From Xanthomonas arboricola (GTDB lineage Bacteria; Pseudomonadota; Gammaproteobacteria; Xanthomonadales; Xanthomonadaceae), in assembly GCF_002940665.1 (NCBI RefSeq), contig NZ_MIGY01000002.1:62001-126000 (forward strand): a stretch of 64,000 nucleotides of DNA, in the 5' to 3' direction. Every line of letters starts with the position of its first letter. Position 1 is the stretch's first letter. Positions 59,839 through 64,000 of the stretch are shown piece after piece. The position numbers and the translations under genes were made by a program. Under the pieces are notes generated by a model, which was not told the DNA's origin, searched no databases, and saw only the letters and a program-made list of their open reading frames with translations.

Positions 59839-61511
59839 TGCGTCATGTGATGATGGCTGGACTGATCGTGTGTGCAGGAGCGGCGAACGCAGCGACTGCA
59901 CATGGCGATTACTACGGCACGCTGGAACCGTTCGCTGCCGACGCGGTGTATTTCGTGGTGACCGACCGTTTCGTCAATGGCGACCCCGGCAACGATCAGC
60001 GCGACCAGGGCGGTGCGCATCGCACGTTCGATGTGCCGACGCCTTGCGCGGATGCGGTCGGCGACAACATCGGTTACCTGGGGGGCGACTTCAAGGGCAT
60101 CGTCGAGCATGCCGATTACATCCGCGAGCTGGGGTTCGGCGCGTTATGGATCACGCCGATCGTCGACAATCCGGATGAGGCCTTCACCGGCGGCAAGCCG
60201 ATCAGCTGCGGCAGTACGCTCAGCGACCACGGCAAGACCGGCTATCACGGCTATTGGGGCGTGAACTTCTACAAGCTCGACGAGCATTTGCCCAGCCCAG
60301 GGCTGGACTTTGCCGGCTTCACCCGCGCCATGCATGCCAACCACTTGAAGGTCGTGCTGGATATCGTGGGCAATCACGGCTCGCCGGCCTACAGCATGCC
60401 GGCGGCGCAGCCGGGCTTCGGCAAGCTGTACGACGCCGATGGCCGCCTGGTCGCCGATCACCAGAATCTGCCGCCTGCCCAGCTGGATCCGCAGCACATT
60501 CCGCTGCACGCGTTCTACAACACCGGCGGCGGCCTGGCCGAGTTGTCCGATCTCAACGAAAACAATCCCGCCGTGCTCGATTATCTGGCCGGCGCGTATC
60601 TGCACTGGATGGAGCAGGGCGCCGACGCGTTTCGTATCGACACCATCGGCTGGATGCCCGACCGTTTCTGGCATGCCTTCGTTGCGCGCATCCGCGAAAA
60701 ACGTCCGGGGTTCTTCATGTTCGGCGAAGCCTTCGATTACGACGCCAACAAGATTGCCGGGCATACCTGGGCGCGCAATGCCGGCGTCAGCGTGCTGGAT
60801 TTCCCGTTGAAGCAGCAGCTGTCCGCTGTCTTCGGGCATAAGCAGGCCGGGTTCGAGAAGCTTGCCGCGCCGCTGTTTCTGCGCCAGGGACCGTATGCCA
60901 ATCCGTACGAGTTGATGAGTTTCTACGACAACCACGACATGGCGCGCCTGGATGCCAGCGACACCGGCTTCATCGACGCGCACAACTGGCTGTTTACCGC
61001 GCGCGGCATCCCGGTGATCTATTACGGCTCGGAGACCGGCTTCATGCGCGGGCGTGCCGAACATGCCGGCAACCGCAATTACTTCGGTGCCGAGCGCATC
61101 CGCACTGCACCGCAAAGCCCGATCTTCGGCCCGTTGCAGCAGATCGCGCGGTTGCGTCGGGATACCCCAGCATTGCAGCGCGGCTTGCAGGTGGATGTGC
61201 TGCTACGTGGGGATCAAGCGGCGTTCTTCCGTGTCTATCAGCATGCGGGCACCAGCCAGACGGCGCTGGTGCTGATCAACAAGGGCGATGTGGCGGCGAA
61301 CATCGAGGTGACGCATTTTCTGCAGCCAGGCACCTGGCGCGACGCGCTGAGTGGCGAGCGGGTGCCGGTGCAGCGTCGGCTGCTGACGCCGGTGCCCGCA
61401 CACGGGGTGCGAGTGCTGCTCTCGGACGCGCCGATCACCGACCCGGCCTTGCGCAGGCAGCTCGACGCGCAGATGGCCGAGCAAGCCGCGCGCGATGCCC
61501 GCAACAGGTAG
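59838..61511 (+). CDS. GH13 alpha-amylase family enzyme, exported
   Basis: Predicted 557-residue enzyme. A signal peptide (about 1-20, IVCAGAANAA) precedes a GH13 barrel with YFVVTDRFVNGDPGND, VVLDIVGNHG (region I), ADAFRIDTIGWMP (nucleophile Asp, region II), FFMFGEAFD (acid/base Glu, region III) and MSFYDNHDMARLD (region IV). The C-terminal beta domain is present. It would cut starch/maltodextrins in the periplasm or outside. ATG 59838 shares one base with the permease stop. The frame is open far upstream, but that part is a shadow of the permease. Confidence 0.92.
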   Translation: MRHVMMAGLIVCAGAANAATAHGDYYGTLEPFAADAVYFVVTDRFVNGDPGNDQRDQGGAHRTFDVPTPCADAVGDNIGYLGGDFKGIVEHADYIRELGFGALWITPIVDNPDEAFTGGKPISCGSTLSDHGKTGYHGYWGVNFYKLDEHLPSPGLDFAGFTRAMHANHLKVVLDIVGNHGSPAYSMPAAQPGFGKLYDADGRLVADHQNLPPAQLDPQHIPLHAFYNTGGGLAELSDLNENNPAVLDYLAGAYLHWMEQGADAFRIDTIGWMPDRFWHAFVARIREKRPGFFMFGEAFDYDANKIAGHTWARNAGVSVLDFPLKQQLSAVFGHKQAGFEKLAAPLFLRQGPYANPYELMSFYDNHDMARLDASDTGFIDAHNWLFTARGIPVIYYGSETGFMRGRAEHAGNRNYFGAERIRTAPQSPIFGPLQQIARLRRDTPALQRGLQVDVLLRGDQAAFFRVYQHAGTSQTALVLINKGDVAANIEVTHFLQPGTWRDALSGERVPVQRRLLTPVPAHGVRVLLSDAPITDPALRRQLDAQMAEQAARDARNR

Positions 61512-61574
61512 GAGCGCACCCGGGCGCGACGGGCATTACCGGGAACGCCTAATCGCGCCCGGGTGCGCTCCTAC
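61508..61574. repeat. Paired REP-like inverted repeats
   Basis: Perfect 21-bp arms (61509-61529 and 61553-61573) enclose 23 bp. Each arm begins GTAGGAGCGCAC when read inward from the outside, the GTAG head of Stenotrophomonas/Xanthomonas REPs. The left arm includes the amylase stop codon TAG (61509-61511). It separates the convergent amylase and repressor genes and can act as a terminator. Confidence 0.88.
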
Positions 61575-61608
61575 GAGGCATCAATGGTCTCGCAGCCTGT
61601 CGCGCACG

Positions 61609-61629
61609 ATTCCCAATTCCCAATTCCCG
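61609..61629. repeat. Heptamer microsatellite (ATTCCC A/G)3 near the end of the repressor gene
   Basis: Three heptamers, ATTCCCA twice and ATTCCCG once, lie 3 bp beyond the stop of the LacI-type gene, followed by AATC. Confidence 0.85.
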
Positions 61630-61631
61630 AA

Positions 61632-62753
61632 TCAACGCCTGACAGCTCCATCAGCGGCCCGACCAGCCACCGGGTCGCCGGTCTCCGGGCCGGCCGGCCC
61701 CCAGCCCAGCGGTGGTTGCAGGCCGCTGCTACGCGAGGAGTCGCGCACTGCCAGCTTTACCGGAATGGTGCGGCTCTGCGCCGCTTCGCCGCGGATCAGC
61801 GCCACCAGGCTCTCCACCAGGAGCGTGCCGGCCTGCTTGGTGTCCTGTTGCACCGTCGACAGTGCAGGTGCCACCGACGCCGCCAATGCGATATCGTCGA
61901 AGCCGCTTACTGCCACATCCTGCGGCACCCGCAGGCCACGCTCGCGCAAGGCGCGCATTGCGCCGATCGCAATGAGGTCGCTGGCCGCACACACCGCATC
62001 GAACGCCTTGCCGCTGTCGAGCAGCTCCAGGCACGCGGCATGGCCGGACGACTCGGTGGTGATCGCATCGAACTGCAGCGCGCGATCTGCCACCAAGGCC
62101 TGCTGTTTCAGCGCGGCGACGTAGCCGCGGTAGCGCTCTTCGAACTCGGGGTAATGATTGGACGCGTGGCCGAGAAAGGCGATGCGTCGGCAGCCCTGCG
62201 CGAGCAGATGCTCGGTGATGTCCAGCCCGCCCTGATAATTGTCGCTGCCGATCGAAATGCCCGGCTGCCCCGGCAGCGCCGCGCCCCAGCGTACGAAGTG
62301 GGTGCCTTGTTCGACCAGCAACTGCAACCGCTGGCGCGACTGCTGATAATCGCCGTAGCCGAGCAGAATGATGCCGTCGGCCTTGTTGCTGTCTTCGTAA
62401 TCGGCCTGCCAGTCCTTGGACAGCTGCTGGAAGGATACCAGCAGGTCGTAGCCCTGCAGCGCGCAGGCGCGAGTAATCGAGCCCAGCATCGAATGGAAGA
62501 ACGGGTTGATCAGCGAATCGTCGGCGGTGGGGTCTTCGAAGAACAGCAGCGCCAGCGTGCCGGCATTGCGCAGCCGCAGCGACGAGGCGTTCTTGTCGAC
62601 CTTGTAGTTCAATTCGTTGGCGATGCGCAGGATGCGCTTGCGGGTTTCTTCGTTGACCATCGGGCTGCCGCGCAGTGCGCGCGACACGGTCGGTTGCGAC
62701 ACGCCGGCCAGGTAGGCGATATCCAGCGAGGTGGCTTTACCCTTGATGGTCAT
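61632..62753 (-). CDS. LacI family transcriptional repressor of the maltose cluster
   Basis: Predicted 373-residue regulator. The helix-turn-helix ATSLDIAYLAGVSQPTVSRAL is at residues about 7-27, with the hinge region up to about 60. A periplasmic-binding-protein-like sensor domain follows with LGHASNHYPEFEERYRGY and VSGFDDIALAASVAP. The C-terminal 30 residues (after SSGLQP) are Gly/Pro-rich and non-conserved. The start is taken at 62753 (MTIKGKATSL); 62771 is an alternative. It probably binds the ATACGTAT palindromes in this cluster; the inducer is unknown. Confidence 0.9.
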   Translation of the reverse strand: MTIKGKATSLDIAYLAGVSQPTVSRALRGSPMVNEETRKRILRIANELNYKVDKNASSLRLRNAGTLALLFFEDPTADDSLINPFFHSMLGSITRACALQGYDLLVSFQQLSKDWQADYEDSNKADGIILLGYGDYQQSRQRLQLLVEQGTHFVRWGAALPGQPGISIGSDNYQGGLDITEHLLAQGCRRIAFLGHASNHYPEFEERYRGYVAALKQQALVADRALQFDAITTESSGHAACLELLDSGKAFDAVCAASDLIAIGAMRALRERGLRVPQDVAVSGFDDIALAASVAPALSTVQQDTKQAGTLLVESLVALIRGEAAQSRTIPVKLAVRDSSRSSGLQPPLGWGPAGPETGDPVAGRAADGAVRR

Positions 62754-63078
62754 GGTCGGTACTGGCAGCACAGGTGGCCGGCATCATGCCACGCGCATGC
62801 CGGCCCCGTGCCGGCATGCGCAACAGCGGGCTGATTGGTTTACCATTCGCTTCCAAGACCCCTTGCGAGAAGGTGGCCCGCGCCCCGCGCCGGCCCAGCG
62901 TGCGACATGAGCACTACCACCGCCCACCGCTGATTCCGGCCGCGCCAGTCCGCAGGGCGCGCGTACGGCGTTCGTTCCGCCCCACTTCTCGCCATACCTC
63001 TATCCGAGCCTGCGCCGCAACGGGCAGATCTCCCTTGCAGTCGTCGCGCTGCAGCCAGCACAGACCTCATCCTTGCCC
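62754..63078. other. 325-bp region between the repressor and thrS
   Basis: Contains a 12-bp perfect stem (62793-62804 with 62810-62821). It otherwise holds only low-complexity GC-rich sequence. No gene, T-box or clear promoter was recognised. Confidence 0.5.
62793..62821. repeat. 12-bp inverted repeat upstream of the repressor gene
   Basis: GCGCATGCCGGC and GCCGGCATGCGC flank a 5-nt loop, 40 bp before the repressor start. It has no T-tract. It could be a regulator site or a REP-like hairpin. Confidence 0.6.
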
Positions 63079-64000
63079 ATGATCAACATCACGCTCCCCG
63101 ACGGCAGCCGCCGCGAATTCGAATCCCCTGTCTCGGTGATGCAGGTCGCCCAGTCGATCGGCGCCGGCCTGGCCAAGGCCACCATCGCCGGCCAGGTCGA
63201 TGGCCAGCTGGTCGATGCCAGCGACGTCATCGACCACGATGCCAGTTTGCGCATCATCACCGCCAAGGATGCCGAAGGGGTGGAGATCATCCGCCACTCC
63301 TGCGCGCATCTGGTCGGGCATGCGGTCAAGCAGCTGTACCCGGAGGTCAAGATGGTGATCGGCCCGGTCATCGCCGAAGGCTTCTACTACGACATCTACA
63401 GCGAACGCCCGTTCACGCCGGACGACATGGCCGCGATCGAGCAGCGCATGCAGGAGTTGATCGCGCAGGACTACGAGGTGATCAAGAAGGTCACCCCGCG
63501 CGCCGAGGTGATCGAGGTATTCGCCCAGCGCGGCGAGGAGTACAAGCTGCGCCTGATCGAGGACATGCCCGACGACATCACCGCGATGGGCCTGTACTAC
63601 CACCAGGAATACGTGGACATGTGCCGCGGCCCGCACGTGCCCAACACGCGCTTCCTCAAGGCCTTCAAGCTGACCCGCATTTCCGGCGCCTACTGGCGCG
63701 GCGATGCCAAGAACGAGCAGCTGCAGCGCATCTACGGCACCGCCTGGGCCGACAAGAAACAGCTGGACGCCTACATCCTGCGCATGGAAGAAGCCGACAA
63801 GCGCGACCATCGCCGCATCGGCAAGCAGCAGGACCTGTTCCACCTGCAGGAAGAGGCGCCCGGCCTGGTGTTCTGGCATCCCAAGGGCTGGTCGCTGTGG
63901 CAGGTGGTCGAGCAGTACATGCGCAAGGTCTATCGCGACAGCGGCTACGGCGAAGTGCGTTGCCCGCAGATCCTGGACGTGTCGCTGTGGCAGAAATCCG
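63079..64000 (+). CDS. thrS: Threonine-tRNA ligase, 5' part (runs off the window)
   Basis: The first 307 residues of ThrRS. The TGS domain (1-62, [20 protein letters not shown]), the editing domain with [20 protein letters not shown] (HxxxH zinc-site pattern) and [10 protein letters not shown], and the start of the class II catalytic core (motif 1 region [20 protein letters not shown]) are present. The ATG at 63079 gives [10 protein letters not shown], the family start. The gene continues beyond 64000. Confidence 0.97.
   Translation, partial: MINITLPDGSRREFESPVSVMQVAQSIGAGLAKATIAGQVDGQLVDASDVIDHDASLRIITAKDAEGVEIIRHSCAHLVGHAVKQLYPEVKMVIGPVIAEGFYYDIYSERPFTPDDMAAIEQRMQELIAQDYEVIKKVTPRAEVIEVFAQRGEEYKLRLIEDMPDDITAMGLYYHQEYVDMCRGPHVPNTRFLKAFKLTRISGAYWRGDAKNEQLQRIYGTAWADKKQLDAYILRMEEADKRDHRRIGKQQDLFHLQEEAPGLVFWHPKGWSLWQVVEQYMRKVYRDSGYGEVRCPQILDVSLWQKS

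Overview
The window looks like chromosomal DNA of a Xanthomonas species (Gammaproteobacteria, Xanthomonadales). The evidence is the gene content and order (rimP-nusA-infB-rbfA-truB-rpsO-pnp, an Oar-like TonB-dependent receptor, a pilin cluster, uvrB, an X-T4SS-type virB/virD4 locus, a maltose-utilisation cluster, thrS), high GC in the housekeeping genes, REP-like hairpins starting with GTAG, and heptamer microsatellites placed at stop codons. The species cannot be fixed from the sequence alone.

Layout. (1) 1-9.4 kb: transcription/translation operon rimP-nusA-infB-rbfA-truB, then rpsO and pnp, with tandem terminator hairpins ahead of rimP and strong terminators after rpsO and pnp. (2) 9.5-16 kb: housekeeping genes on both strands: DUF2272 protein, nadC, Trm112-like protein, purEK, an iron SOD-like protein with altered gating residues, grxD, an SDR-fold protein with degenerate catalytic residues, and a MarC protein. 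(3) 16.4-21.2 kb: Oar-like TonB receptor and PpnN/LOG nucleosidase. (4) 21.2-31.3 kb: minor pilin operon fimT-pilV-pilW-pilX-pilY1-pilE, tRNA-Asn, a lone FimT/GspH-like pilin lacking the usual Glu5, uvrB and tRNA-Val. (5) 31.3-48.3 kb: a complete type IV secretion system in the order virD4, virB7-8-9-10-11, virB1-2-3-4-5-6, of the bacteria-killing X-T4SS type (long VirB7 with a C-terminal globular domain). From virB7 onward codon use and AT content differ from the flanks. Downstream of virB6 lies a decaying array: the 3' part of virB6 recurs twice, each time with a different C-terminal tail and each time followed by a DUF4189-type secreted protein, with a TrbM-like gene in the later units. (6) 48.3-62.8 kb: an alpha-glucan/maltose regulon: GH13_23 alpha-glucosidase, TonB-dependent receptor, GH97 alpha-glucosidase, six-hairpin glycosidase, MFS sugar permease, GH13 alpha-amylase and a LacI-family repressor. 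A palindromic 14-bp operator occurs upstream of three of its transcription units. (7) 63.1 kb to the end: the start of thrS.

How the parts work together. The maltose cluster would take maltodextrins through the outer membrane (TonB receptor), hydrolyse them in the periplasm (GH97, six-hairpin enzyme, amylase), import the products (MFS permease) and cleave them in the cytoplasm (GH13_23), under the LacI-type repressor. The pilin cluster makes the tip/priming complex of type IV pili. The T4SS genes provide the full core complex, pilus, ATPases and coupling protein. No XVIPCD-type effector/immunity pair was recognised in the window.

Main points for follow-up: the virB6-tail/DUF4189 cassette array, the three shared operators, an apparent 1-bp frameshift at the end of the six-hairpin glycosidase gene, a small translationally coupled ORF between virB11 and virB1, and three proteins with altered key residues (SOD-like, SDR-like, orphan pilin).
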